NCBI GenBank assembly: GCA_903899945.1
Contig: CAIULA010000013.1
Location: 54,486-118,485, forward strand
DNA from: an uncultured Alphaproteobacteria bacterium
GTDB lineage: Bacteria > Pseudomonadota > Alphaproteobacteria > Paracaedibacterales > CAIULA01
Direction of reading: 5' to 3'
Length of the DNA: 64,000 nt
Part shown: one piece after another, positions 7,864 to 15,780 of the stretch
How the letters are laid out: each line of letters opens with the position of its first letter
Position numbering within the stretch: the stretch's first letter is position 1
Translations under genes and position numbers: made by a program
The notes under the pieces: generated by a model
What the model saw: the letters and a program-made list of their open reading frames with translations, nothing else
The model's database searches: none
Told to the model about the DNA's origin: nothing

Positions 7864-8310
7864 ATGAAAATAACCGTACCCATTCAAAAACTTGAACACG
7901 CACATGATTTAGACCTTCCTTTTTATGCCACAGAGCAAAGCGCAGGGATGGATTTGCATGCTGCGATCACTGATGATATTATTCTACTGCCGGGGAAAAG
8001 ATGTCTTGTGCCAACGGGAATCGCTATAGCTCTTCCAAAGGGATACGAGGCCCAGATTCGTTCGCGCTCAGGACTTGCAATAAAAAACGGTCTTGCCGTT
8101 CTTAATGCGCCGGGCACAATTGATGCAGATTATCGCGGAGAAATTATTGCCATTATGATTAATTTAGGAGAAGAGTCCTTTACAATCAAACGTGGCATGA
8201 AAATCGCTCAAATGGTTATTGGATCTTTTAGTCAAGTTAGTTGGCTTCAAAGCGATAATCTTGACGAAACGGCTAGAGGCTCTCAAGGATTTGGATCGAC
8301 GGGCTTGTGA
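7864..8310 (+). CDS. dut: dUTP pyrophosphatase
   Basis: All five trimeric dUTPase motifs are present: AGMDLHAA (27-34), RSRSG (66-70), [11 protein letters not shown] (84-94), GMKIAQMV (111-118) and [10 protein letters not shown] (138-147). The length of 148 residues is normal. It hydrolyses dUTP to dUMP, protecting DNA from uracil and feeding dTMP synthesis. It heads a run of overlapping genes, since the SH3 gene starts inside its stop codon. Confidence 0.96.
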   Translation: MKITVPIQKLEHAHDLDLPFYATEQSAGMDLHAAITDDIILLPGKRCLVPTGIAIALPKGYEAQIRSRSGLAIKNGLAVLNAPGTIDADYRGEIIAIMINLGEESFTIKRGMKIAQMVIGSFSQVSWLQSDNLDETARGSQGFGSTGL

Positions 8311-8786
8311 AAATATTACTTTTCCTATTGATATTTCTTACGACAGGGAATGCTGACCCCTTACCCATTCCAAGGTATGCTTCGCTTCGTGCAAATGCAG
8401 TTAACCTTCATGTAGGGCCGGGTAATAACTATCCAATTGACTGGCTTTATATACGTCAAGGCATGCCTGTGGAAATTATTGCCGAGTTTGATACATGGCG
8501 CCAAATTCGTGACTGGCAAGGAACCCAAGGATGGGTTCATAAAAGCCTATTGTCAGGCAGAAGAACCATATGGGTCCTTCATACAATTAAAAATCTTCGA
8601 AAAGATCCAGATATCAAGGCACAAATTATTGCAAGACTTGAACCTGGAGTCATTGCAAAAGCCCTTGAATGCAAAAATAGTTGGTGTAGAGTTGAGGTTA
8701 AATCCCCAACCGGTGGCCGTTTACGCGGTTGGGTAAAACGTGCTGCTTTATGGGGTGTATATCCCAATGAAACCAGTTTTAAATGA
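8307..8786 (+). CDS. Exported protein with two bacterial SH3 domains
   Basis: The start is GTG overlapping the dut stop by 4 bases. Residues 1-16 are a signal peptide ending near NADP. Two SH3b units follow: [19 protein letters not shown]...WVHKSLLSG and a second with [19 protein letters not shown]...WCRVEV...[15 protein letters not shown]3b domains bind peptidoglycan or other wall ligands. The gene overlaps znuC by 4 bases, so it is co-expressed with zinc uptake without an obvious functional link. Confidence 0.85.
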   Translation: MKILLFLLIFLTTGNADPLPIPRYASLRANAVNLHVGPGNNYPIDWLYIRQGMPVEIIAEFDTWRQIRDWQGTQGWVHKSLLSGRRTIWVLHTIKNLRKDPDIKAQIIARLEPGVIAKALECKNSWCRVEVKSPTGGRLRGWVKRAALWGVYPNETSFK

Positions 8787-9547
8787 ACAAACATAGCTCC
8801 TTAGTTGAGCTTTCAGATGTATCTTTTAAGGACTTAAAGACAAATAGACTCGTCTTAAAGGATATAACTTTAAGTATAAAAGAAGCAGAGATTTTGACAA
8901 TCATTGGGCCTAATGGAGCTGGAAAAACCACGCTTATTAAGTTAATTCTTGGGCTTATTTTTCCGAGCACAGGAACAGTTAAGAGAACTGCTGATTTAAA
9001 AATTGGTTACATGCCACAAAAATTAGGCATTAATACATTTCTTCCCCTCACCGTAGATCGCCTTTTACAGCTCTCGCAAAGGCAACACATTCAAAAACAA
9101 ATGATTGATGAAGCTCTTGAAAAAGTCCAAATGATTCCCCTTAAGAATCAATCTGTTCATAATCTTTCTGGGGGAGAATGGCAAAGAGTCCTTTTAGCAA
9201 GGGCCTTACTGCGCAGGCCTGACCTTTTGGTACTGGATGAACCTGCCCAAGGCGTTGATGTCATTGGTCAGTCAGAATTTTATTTACTGTTATCAAAACT
9301 AAGAGATGAATTGAACTGTGGCATTGTTTTGGTGTCTCATGACTTACATCATGTGATGGCGGCAACCGATCAAGTCATTTGCCTGAATCAACATATTTGT
9401 TGCTCAGGACATCCTGATAAAATCATTCACGATCCTGAATACCATTTAATGTTTTCAAAAACCAAAGAAACTCCTGTCAAATTAGGAGTTACCTCTTACA
9501 CCCATCACCATGACCATCGTCATGACTGCGTGGAACATCATGATTGA
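8783..9547 (+). CDS. znuC: Zinc ABC transporter ATP-binding protein
   Basis: This 254-residue ABC ATPase has Walker A GPNGAGKTT (42-50), the signature LSGGEWQR and Walker B LLVLDEP. The C-terminus is His/Asp rich (HHHDHRHD and EHHD), which suggests metal binding and supports zinc over manganese. It energises import through the permease encoded next. No periplasmic ZnuA gene is in the operon, so the binding protein must be encoded elsewhere. Confidence 0.88.
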   Translation: MNKHSSLVELSDVSFKDLKTNRLVLKDITLSIKEAEILTIIGPNGAGKTTLIKLILGLIFPSTGTVKRTADLKIGYMPQKLGINTFLPLTVDRLLQLSQRQHIQKQMIDEALEKVQMIPLKNQSVHNLSGGEWQRVLLARALLRRPDLLVLDEPAQGVDVIGQSEFYLLLSKLRDELNCGIVLVSHDLHHVMAATDQVICLNQHICCSGHPDKIIHDPEYHLMFSKTKETPVKLGVTSYTHHHDHRHDCVEHHD

Positions 9548-10319
9548 TATTTTCTTTTTTCAAAGCCTATTAGCAGGCATCGGGCTTTCCTTTATTACTA
9601 GCCCCATCGGATGTTTTCTTGTTTGGCGTCGCATGTCCTTTTTTGGTGATGCATTATCCCATAGCGCCCTCTTAGGTGTTGCTTTGGGCCTAATTTTCAA
9701 TATGAACATTCATTTTGGGATCTTGCTTGTTTGTTTAATGGTAACATTTATTTTAGCATTTGTGGACGATCGTGTGGATCTTCCCTCTGATACGTGGCTC
9801 AGTATTACTTCTTACAGCGCCCTTGCTTTGGGCATTGTTTTTATGAACAAAGCTTCTGTCAGAGTTGATCCTTCCAGTTATCTATTCGGGGATATATTAA
9901 CCTTGCAGAACCAAGATTTCATATGGATTTTTGGCTGCGCTCTTTTAGTTGGATTCTTTACCTATTGGCAGTGGCAGCCCTTGCTTTTGTGCACCTTAGA
10001 TGCAGGACTGGCACAAGCAGAAGGTGTCCCTTCAACCAGATTAAAACTGGGCTTTATGCTTGTTTTGGCTCTGACGGTTGCGGTTAGTTTAAAGTTTATT
10101 GGGGTTTTACTGGTTCCAGCTTTACTTGTTATTCCCCCTGCAACTGCAAAAGGGTATGCTAAGACTCCCGAACAGATGGTGCTTTATGCTCTTCTTTTCA
10201 CCCTGGTTGGAATTATAGGGGGATTGTTTATATCTTTGGCCTTTAATCTTGCAACAGGTGCATCCATTGTTTTGACCTGCTTGACGTTGTTCCTTCTTAG
10301 TCAAATTTTCAAAAAATAA
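9540..10319 (+). CDS. znuB: Zinc ABC transporter permease
   Basis: This is a polytopic ABC-3 family permease with about eight membrane helices. The typical beginning LLAGIGLSFITSPIGCFLVWRR and SFFGDALSHSALLGVALG are present. I place the start at ATG 9540, within the last codons of znuC, because homologues begin at this MIDIFF position. An in-frame ATG at 9510 would add ten residues. It forms the import channel with ZnuC. Confidence 0.87.
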   Translation: MIDIFFFQSLLAGIGLSFITSPIGCFLVWRRMSFFGDALSHSALLGVALGLIFNMNIHFGILLVCLMVTFILAFVDDRVDLPSDTWLSITSYSALALGIVFMNKASVRVDPSSYLFGDILTLQNQDFIWIFGCALLVGFFTYWQWQPLLLCTLDAGLAQAEGVPSTRLKLGFMLVLALTVAVSLKFIGVLLVPALLVIPPATAKGYAKTPEQMVLYALLFTLVGIIGGLFISLAFNLATGASIVLTCLTLFLLSQIFKK

Positions 10320-10320
10320 T

Positions 10321-11268
10321 ATGCAGTCCAGTCTTGACCACGCCCTGAATTACATTTCTTCTTACAAACAAGCTTTTTCATCAAAAGAAATTCAAAAGGC
10401 TCATGAGGCTTTGAGCATCTGTTATCGGGCAAAAGGCAGAACACAGGATATCAACGAAGAGGCGATGATTGCAGCGTACGTATCGGCAAGAATGCCTGCA
10501 ACCTATGCGGCGATGGACATGTGTTTTCAGATGATTAAAAACGTTTTCCCCACATCGATTCTTGACCTTGGAGCCGGACCAGGAACAGCGACCCTTGCGG
10601 CCCTAAATTTATGGCCAAAATTAAAAATCGCAATATTGGTTGAACATCACGCTGCTATGAGCCGTTTTAGTAAAGGTCTTTTAAATTCGCTTAATCTTGA
10701 GACAAGATTTGAACATCATCAAAAAGATATAACAAGCTTCTCTTCACCAAAAGAATATGACTTGGTCACGCTTGGATATGTGCTGGGAGAATTAAATCAA
10801 GAACAACAATTGGCTGCTTTGAAAAAGGCCTGGGATGCTACCAAAGAATTTTTAGTTATCACCATGCCAGGCACTCCGCACGACTATCAAACCCTTATGT
10901 TCGCAAGGGATTTTTTGATTCAAAACAAGGGATATATTATAGCACCCTGTCCGCACAGAAACAAATGCCCCCTACAAGAAACAAATGATTGGTGCCACTT
11001 TTCGGTACGGTTAAGTCGCACCAAATCCCATAAACGTGCCAAAAAAGGTGAACTTAGTTATGAGGATGAAAAATTTTCCTATCTGATTATAAGTAAAAAA
11101 GAGACTGACCAAAATTTTACGCGTATCCTTCGAAAGCCCATAAAAAGACCCGGTCATATTTTATTAGACCTTTGCACTGCCGATGCCATAAAACGAGAAA
11201 CAGTGACGAAATCTCAAAAAGATATTTATAAAAATGCCTCAAAAAAAATCTGGGGCGATGAGTGGTAG
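10321..11268 (+). CDS. Rsm22-family ribosome assembly methyltransferase-like protein
   Basis: This 315-residue protein has a methyltransferase fold with motif I LDLGAGPGTAT at 81-91 and the Rsm22 motif GYVLGEL at 152-158. Four cysteines at 210, 216, 225 and 285 match the spacing of the Fe-S ligands of mitochondrial METTL17/Rsm22, with CPHRNKCPL as the first pair. The mitochondrial protein acts in small-subunit assembly; the bacterial role is inferred. It starts one base after the znuB stop and closes the dut-to-znu run. Confidence 0.85.
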   Translation: MQSSLDHALNYISSYKQAFSSKEIQKAHEALSICYRAKGRTQDINEEAMIAAYVSARMPATYAAMDMCFQMIKNVFPTSILDLGAGPGTATLAALNLWPKLKIAILVEHHAAMSRFSKGLLNSLNLETRFEHHQKDITSFSSPKEYDLVTLGYVLGELNQEQQLAALKKAWDATKEFLVITMPGTPHDYQTLMFARDFLIQNKGYIIAPCPHRNKCPLQETNDWCHFSVRLSRTKSHKRAKKGELSYEDEKFSYLIISKKETDQNFTRILRKPIKRPGHILLDLCTADAIKRETVTKSQKDIYKNASKKIWGDEW

Positions 11269-11403
11269 AATCTTGGAAAATCACATATGTAAAGTTCTAA
11301 TTTAGTACGAGGACCCTGATGAGAGACTATTAAATTTGTGTAGGTAAAAAATAGACTAGCTTGCCAGCCATTAAGGATTGTAATGATTAAGCATTCGTGT
11401 AAT

Positions 11404-11907
11404 CTACCGAATCCCTCTTAATACTGTCATCAGATTGCGATCTATAGAAAACTCTGGAGTCTTGGAAAATAACTTTGGTTCGGATTGATCTGGAGACATC
11501 AGTGACAAAAAAGGCATCTTTTTTGTAGATTCTGAATTCATATAAGACGTATTTGAAAGACCATCATTCTTAGACGTTATAAAAGGAGAGTCCTTTAAAA
11601 AACACTCAGCTTTATGAGCCTTTTCAATCAGCTGATCTAAACGAATCATTATGCTCTCGCTTTGATGAATCAGATCCTCAAAATCTTTTCTTATAATCTC
11701 AGCGTCTTGCCTTTTTTCAGCAGCTTCTTTAAGTTTATTAAGTTCTTTGGTTACCTGAACAATTGAACGTGAAAAACTATTGGCAAAAGGTGTGGTCTTT
11801 GCACTCATTTTTTTTATCTCATGGATACGCTTATTAAGATGCCAACAAAAAATGATTGCCATTATGAAAAAAGACATAATCAAACTATCCAATACAAAAT
11901 TTGTCAT
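11404..11907 (-). CDS. Membrane-anchored coiled-coil protein, possibly DUF6468
   Basis: I choose ATG at 11907 because GGAG lies 7 bases upstream; the TTG four codons earlier overlaps that ribosome site. The 167-residue product has one N-terminal membrane helix (LIMSFFIMAIIFCWHLN), then a basic stretch and a long Lys/Glu-rich region (about 45-110) likely to form a coiled coil. The layout is like DUF6468 proteins of alphaproteobacteria, often found near flagellar genes, but none occur here. The function is unknown. Confidence 0.6.
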   Translation of the reverse strand: MTNFVLDSLIMSFFIMAIIFCWHLNKRIHEIKKMSAKTTPFANSFSRSIVQVTKELNKLKEAAEKRQDAEIIRKDFEDLIHQSESIMIRLDQLIEKAHKAECFLKDSPFITSKNDGLSNTSYMNSESTKKMPFLSLMSPDQSEPKLFSKTPEFSIDRNLMTVLRGIR

Positions 11908-12221
11908 CTTTCTCTCCAATCCTTTAATATCGCATCTTCCCTCTTTTTCATGATATCCTTATGAGACTGGTCATAAACTTTCCCCTCTAAAATGATTATC
12001 ATTTAATTTTATTAAAATTTTCTTAACTTTTAAGGAATTGCTCTTTATAATTCACTTATGAAGTGAAGACTCCATCCTTTCGCAAAAAGTGAAGCTATAA
12101 TTTTGATTTAAATAGAAATTTGCGTGACACAACATGACGACTGTGTTATATTTTAATAAAAGTTACACTATTTTTATCTTTAAATTAGTAAATTTTAAAA
12201 TTTAATCCTAACAGTTGAAAA
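11908..12221. other. Intergenic region with an early Fur-like palindrome
   Basis: This A+T-rich spacer separates the divergent membrane-protein gene and lrp gene. It holds the palindrome described separately and TTATATTTTAATAA near 12150, which could include a -10 element for the regulator. No open frame with a credible product was seen. Confidence 0.5.
11988..12006. promoter_or_regulatory. Fur-box-like palindrome
   Basis: AATGATTATCATT (11991-12003) is a perfect palindrome around its centre and equals the 13-base core of the 19-base Fur consensus. The flanking bases match less well. It lies about 85 bases ahead of the minus-strand membrane-protein gene and 220 ahead of lrp. Which gene it would control is unclear, and this lineage may use Irr or RirA instead of Fur. 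Confidence 0.4.
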
Positions 12222-12716
12222 GTGAAAGTATTCAAAGTGATTGGAAAACTCGACAGAATTGATTTAAACATCTTAAATGACCTTCAAAATGACGGCAGAC
12301 TAACCAACGTAGAACTGGCAAAACGTGCAGGAATCTCTGCACCACCCTGTTTAAGGCGCGTAAAAAACCTTGAAGATCAAAATATAATACAAAGCTACCA
12401 TGCAAACTTAAATGCAGGAGCACTTGGTTTTGGCGTTATCATTTTCGCAGAAGTTGCTTTATCCAGCCAGAATGATGCTGATCTTAGAGTCTTTGAAGAA
12501 CAAGTTCAAAAATGGCCTATGGTTCGTGAATGCTACATGGTTACAGGCGGGTCTGATTTTCTTTTGAAAATAGTTGCAAAAGACTTTGATGCTTATCAAA
12601 GCTTTTTATCTGCTGAACTTTCAACGATGGTCAAAGTAGCGCAAATTAAAACACGTATGGTTATCAGAGCTGCAAAAAAACTACCTGGAGTTCCTTTGGA
12701 ACAAGTGCAAATCTAA
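12222..12716 (+). CDS. Lrp/AsnC family transcriptional regulator
   Basis: This 164-residue protein begins with LDRIDLNILNDLQNDGRLTNVELAKRAGIS, the family HTH, with CLRRVKNLE as the recognition helix region. A RAM ligand-binding domain follows (VRECYMVTGGSDFLLKIVAKDFDAY). Such proteins sense amino acids and regulate nearby or global metabolism. The start is GTG with no strong ribosome site; a second GTG five codons on is possible. The gene ends in a clear terminator. Confidence 0.9.
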   Translation: MKVFKVIGKLDRIDLNILNDLQNDGRLTNVELAKRAGISAPPCLRRVKNLEDQNIIQSYHANLNAGALGFGVIIFAEVALSSQNDADLRVFEEQVQKWPMVRECYMVTGGSDFLLKIVAKDFDAYQSFLSAELSTMVKVAQIKTRMVIRAAKKLPGVPLEQVQI

Positions 12717-12780
12717 TCAGTCTTTTCTCAAGTAGATCCCAATAAGGACAATGTTTTTTTGTAAAGAAGGCAGTAACCTT

Positions 12781-12818
12781 ACCCCTATCTTCGTGCTAAA
12801 TAAAAATAGGGGTTTTTC
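12781..12818 (+). terminator. Rho-independent terminator after the lrp-type gene
   Basis: ACCCCTAT (12781-12788) pairs with ATAGGGGT (12806-12813) and is followed by TTTTC. It lies 65 bases after the regulator's stop. Confidence 0.75.
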
Positions 12819-12844
12819 TAAACCAAAGGTATTTAAAATACTTA

Positions 12845-13069
12845 TTATTGGCCTGCGTCTTTGCAAGCCTCATTTGCTCTTTGTATTTTACTAGAGTCTG
12901 AAGTCCTTTTCGCAACGCACGTGCAACGCTTTTCCAAAGTTTCCTCAGTTGGGTTACGTTTTGAAGTTTCTTTTAACCATTTTTTACAATCGCTCTTTAC
13001 ATCCGCATAACTTGCACCAGACCAAAGTGTAGCAACCGCAAGTGCTAAAAAAATTATCTTCTTTGACAT
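12845..13069 (-). CDS. Small exported cysteine-containing protein
   Basis: ATG at 13069 is chosen because GGAGAG precedes it and because it starts a clear signal peptide, MSKKIIFLALAV...GASYA, cleaved near residue 22. The 90 extra residues in the open frame upstream overlap tonB and are not credible. The mature part is about 50 residues with four cysteines (DCKKWLKE, RCTCVAKR, ACKDAG), which could form two disulfides in the periplasm. I do not recognise the family. It lies behind tonB on the same strand. Confidence 0.6.
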   Translation of the reverse strand: MSKKIIFLALAVATLWSGASYADVKSDCKKWLKETSKRNPTEETLEKRCTCVAKRTSDSSKIQRANEACKDAGQ

Positions 13070-13114
13070 CGATATCTCTCCTAAAAGAATTTTACTAATA
13101 TAATTAGTTTTAAT

Positions 13115-13154
13115 TAATTTTGTTAATAAACCGTTAATTTTATTAACAAAATTA
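13115..13154. repeat. 16-bp inverted repeat downstream of tonB
   Basis: AATTTTGTTAATAAA (13116-13130) is exactly complementary to TTTATTAACAAAATT (13139-13153), with one more outer T-A pair and an 8-base loop. It starts about 10 bases after the tonB stop and ends ahead of the small exported gene. There is no T run, so it may act as a processing or attenuation hairpin, or as a protein-binding palindrome. Confidence 0.65.
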
Positions 13155-13163
13155 GATACGCGA

Positions 13164-13760
13164 TTAATCTTCCAGATTAAAAACGATAGGTAAAGAAAGT
13201 ACCGCTCTCTCCCGAGGGGTAGTTTTATACCTAAATCTCCACTCTTTAACAGCTGAAATAGCCGCATCCTGAAGAATTTGGGGAGTATTATCTTGCCCTT
13301 CAATGACCTTGACATGGATAACACGTCCTGTTTGATCAACGGTCAATTGGATCATCATTTTACCAGTCAGCCCCTCTGATCTTGCTTTTTCAGGGTAAGC
13401 TGGGGGTTGATTGGATGAGTGGGGAATTAAATTGGCTGCCCCTTCTTCACGTCTTGCATTTCCCGCATTTGACAGAGCCATTGATGTACTTTGAGCTGTC
13501 TGTACCGAAGGCATTAGTGAGGTTGAAGGAGTGTTTTTTACTAAAGATCTCGTTTTTTGCACAGTCCCTTTTCGAACCAAAGCAGGCTCTGCTTTAGTAA
13601 CCTCTTTTTTCTCAATTGGTGAAACAATCATATTAACCGAAATAACGCTTCCCTCAAGTTCACTAATCTTGTTGGCTAAAAAACTGTTTCCTAATAAAAA
13701 AAATGATCCCGCAAATGCAAGACTGTGAAATAAAAAAGATAAGACCAGTGCTTTTGTCAT
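13164..13760 (-). CDS. tonB: TonB energy-transducing protein
   Basis: This 198-residue protein has one N-terminal membrane helix (about 6-26), a periplasmic spacer and a TonB C-terminal domain: PAYPEKARSEGLTGKMMIQLTVDQTGRV, then AAISAVKEWRFRY and a final strand LPIVFNLED. It couples the proton-motive force via ExbBD to outer-membrane receptors. It overlaps the 3' end of the upstream receptor gene by 4 bases, so it is probably dedicated to that receptor. No exbBD is in the window. Confidence 0.85.
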   Translation of the reverse strand: MTKALVLSFLFHSLAFAGSFFLLGNSFLANKISELEGSVISVNMIVSPIEKKEVTKAEPALVRKGTVQKTRSLVKNTPSTSLMPSVQTAQSTSMALSNAGNARREEGAANLIPHSSNQPPAYPEKARSEGLTGKMMIQLTVDQTGRVIHVKVIEGQDNTPQILQDAAISAVKEWRFRYKTTPRERAVLSLPIVFNLED

Positions 13761-15664
13761 GTGCGAATGCGGACTCCAGTATACACAGCAAGACCTGGTT
13801 GCGCATAACCAGCGGGCTCTTCAAAATGTCGATCTAATGCATTTTCAATGCGACCAAATATTTCACAATTTTTGCTCACTCGGTATGTTGTGTGAACTCT
13901 CAAAACGGTAACCCCACCCATATAAACTCTTCCATAAGGCGTAAAACGGGATATATCTGCTTGCTTGCCATTATAAATTGCCCCCATCCCCATATCCCAT
14001 CTTTCCGTTATTTGGAAATTTAGCTTTGCTGCAAACTTATGTAAAGGTCTGCGTAAAAGCTGTAATCCAGAATTTAAATCTTTTGCTCTTAAATAGGTAT
14101 GCTCTAGGCGAAAAGTCATACTATCCATAGGTTTCACAGAAATAAAGGATTCAAGACCTCTGGTTTCTGCATTATTAATATTGAAGTATTTAAATTGTAA
14201 AGGTGCGACTTGCTTCCCTGAAATAAGCCTTGCAATTAAATTTCTAAAAAATGTAGTCCCTATTTCGACTTTTTGTGTTAACGGTTGCCGAACCCCCACT
14301 TCATAGCCATAACTTTTTTCAGGGTGTAGATTTGGATTACCGGATTTTGTATCAAAAAGCTGCGACAAAGAGGGGGCCTTTATGGCCGTTCCATAGCTTG
14401 TATAAATTTCTGTATTCGTTTCAAGATGACGGTAAGTTGCCGCTGTCCTATAGCTGTTCTCACCGCCAAATTGACTATGTCGATGATAACGCCCCCAAGC
14501 CTCTAATTTAATGCCTTTATGAGGATTTAATATATTACCCATAAACAGATCCTTTTCATCTGCCCTTGCTTGAATTGGCCTTGTTTGATGATTATCAGAC
14601 CGATAAGATTGCTGTTCTTTTTCAATCCCTAACTGCACATCATAAATATCGGTTATTTTGACCTGATTCTTCCAATCCAATTTAAACGTTTGGCCCTGAT
14701 CAGTTCGTTTTGGCATAAATGGCGCTATATCATTACCTGATCTTCGTTCTTGTTCTACGTATCCTATACCAAAAGCTGGTTTCCATTTTGAACCTATTTC
14801 ACCCTCTAACTGAGCACGATTAAACCACTGAATTCCTATATCTTGGGCCGATGGATTGCTAAGAGTGTCGTTAACATAACGAGAATGATTGTGTTGATAG
14901 CGGTTCCATAAACTAAGGTGCCAATCTGGATTAAGCTCGGCCCCCAAACGCGATGAAAATGCATTACGTTCGTAAGGCTCTGGATTCCACTGCCTTGGCA
15001 GTGTTCGACAAGACTTGGAAGTTGAAGGAGTACCATCCGCTGCTAAATGACGAGCGCTAACATTAAAATCTACGGCATTGATTTGCCCTTGGGTTCCAAA
15101 GCTTTGCTGAAAGGTCTCAAAGGATCCAGCTTCTGCAGCCGCTTTAAAGGTTGGCTTGCCTTTACCCTTCGCTGTTCTAATACTAACGACACCAGCCATC
15201 GCGTCCCCACCATACTGAGCTGCATAAGGTCCCTTTGCGACTTCGATTGTTTCAAATCCATCAACACCCAAATGCCCAAAATCAAAGAGACCACTGGGAT
15301 TACTGGGATCATTAGCGCGCATTCCATCTATCAGAACTAAAGTTCCTCCTGGATCTCCACCCCTTATAAACATTGAAGCCGACTTTCCCGGACCTCCTTG
15401 TTGGACTGCATGTATGCCCGGTAAATCCTTAAGAGCCTCTAAGACTGTTTCTTGTTGATTTATCTGCAATGACTTGTCCGTAACGGTATTAACTGAAAGA
15501 GGACCGGCAGTTTCTCGCTTTGCTTTAACCAAAAGCGTTGGCAGCGTAGGTACCGAGCTTGCATAACCACAATGGCAAAGGGAAATTAATAGAAAAAAAA
15601 CAAACATACCATATTTTGTTATATTTAATGATTTAGACGCAATATATGGTAATAAATGGATCAC
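13757..15664 (-). CDS. TonB-dependent outer-membrane receptor, BtuB-like
   Basis: This 635-residue protein has a signal segment (MFVFFLLISLCHCGYAS), then a TonB-box-like LPTLLVKAKR and a plug domain with VLEALKDLPGIHAVQQGGPGK, SMFIRGGDP, TLVLIDGMRANDPSNP and GPYAAQYGGDAMAGVV. A beta-barrel with many aromatic strand ends follows. Plug motifs and length are closest to BtuB, the cobalamin receptor. No cobalamin riboswitch is visible in the 116 bases upstream. The start is GTG and is uncertain. tonB follows directly. Confidence 0.83.
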   Translation of the reverse strand: MIHLLPYIASKSLNITKYGMFVFFLLISLCHCGYASSVPTLPTLLVKAKRETAGPLSVNTVTDKSLQINQQETVLEALKDLPGIHAVQQGGPGKSASMFIRGGDPGGTLVLIDGMRANDPSNPSGLFDFGHLGVDGFETIEVAKGPYAAQYGGDAMAGVVSIRTAKGKGKPTFKAAAEAGSFETFQQSFGTQGQINAVDFNVSARHLAADGTPSTSKSCRTLPRQWNPEPYERNAFSSRLGAELNPDWHLSLWNRYQHNHSRYVNDTLSNPSAQDIGIQWFNRAQLEGEIGSKWKPAFGIGYVEQERRSGNDIAPFMPKRTDQGQTFKLDWKNQVKITDIYDVQLGIEKEQQSYRSDNHQTRPIQARADEKDLFMGNILNPHKGIKLEAWGRYHRHSQFGGENSYRTAATYRHLETNTEIYTSYGTAIKAPSLSQLFDTKSGNPNLHPEKSYGYEVGVRQPLTQKVEIGTTFFRNLIARLISGKQVAPLQFKYFNINNAETRGLESFISVKPMDSMTFRLEHTYLRAKDLNSGLQLLRRPLHKFAAKLNFQITERWDMGMGAIYNGKQADISRFTPYGRVYMGGVTVLRVHTTYRVSKNCEIFGRIENALDRHFEEPAGYAQPGLAVYTGVRIRT

Positions 15665-15780
15665 TGCAAGATGAAAAAACAGTCTCTAATCATAATTCAA
15701 ACACAAAGGAGAGGGTTGCTCTTAGTTTCGAAAATTAGTAACAATGAATTAATCATTTCGTAATACCAAAGGTCAAAGCA

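Noticed and set aside
13070..13339. 90-residue N-terminal extension of the small exported protein
   Set aside because: It runs through the palindrome and into tonB antisense to nothing meaningful; the ATG at 13069 has both a ribosome site and a signal peptide.
15665..15780. Cobalamin riboswitch upstream of the BtuB-like receptor
   Set aside because: Only 116 bases separate the divergent genes and none of the conserved B12-box features were seen.
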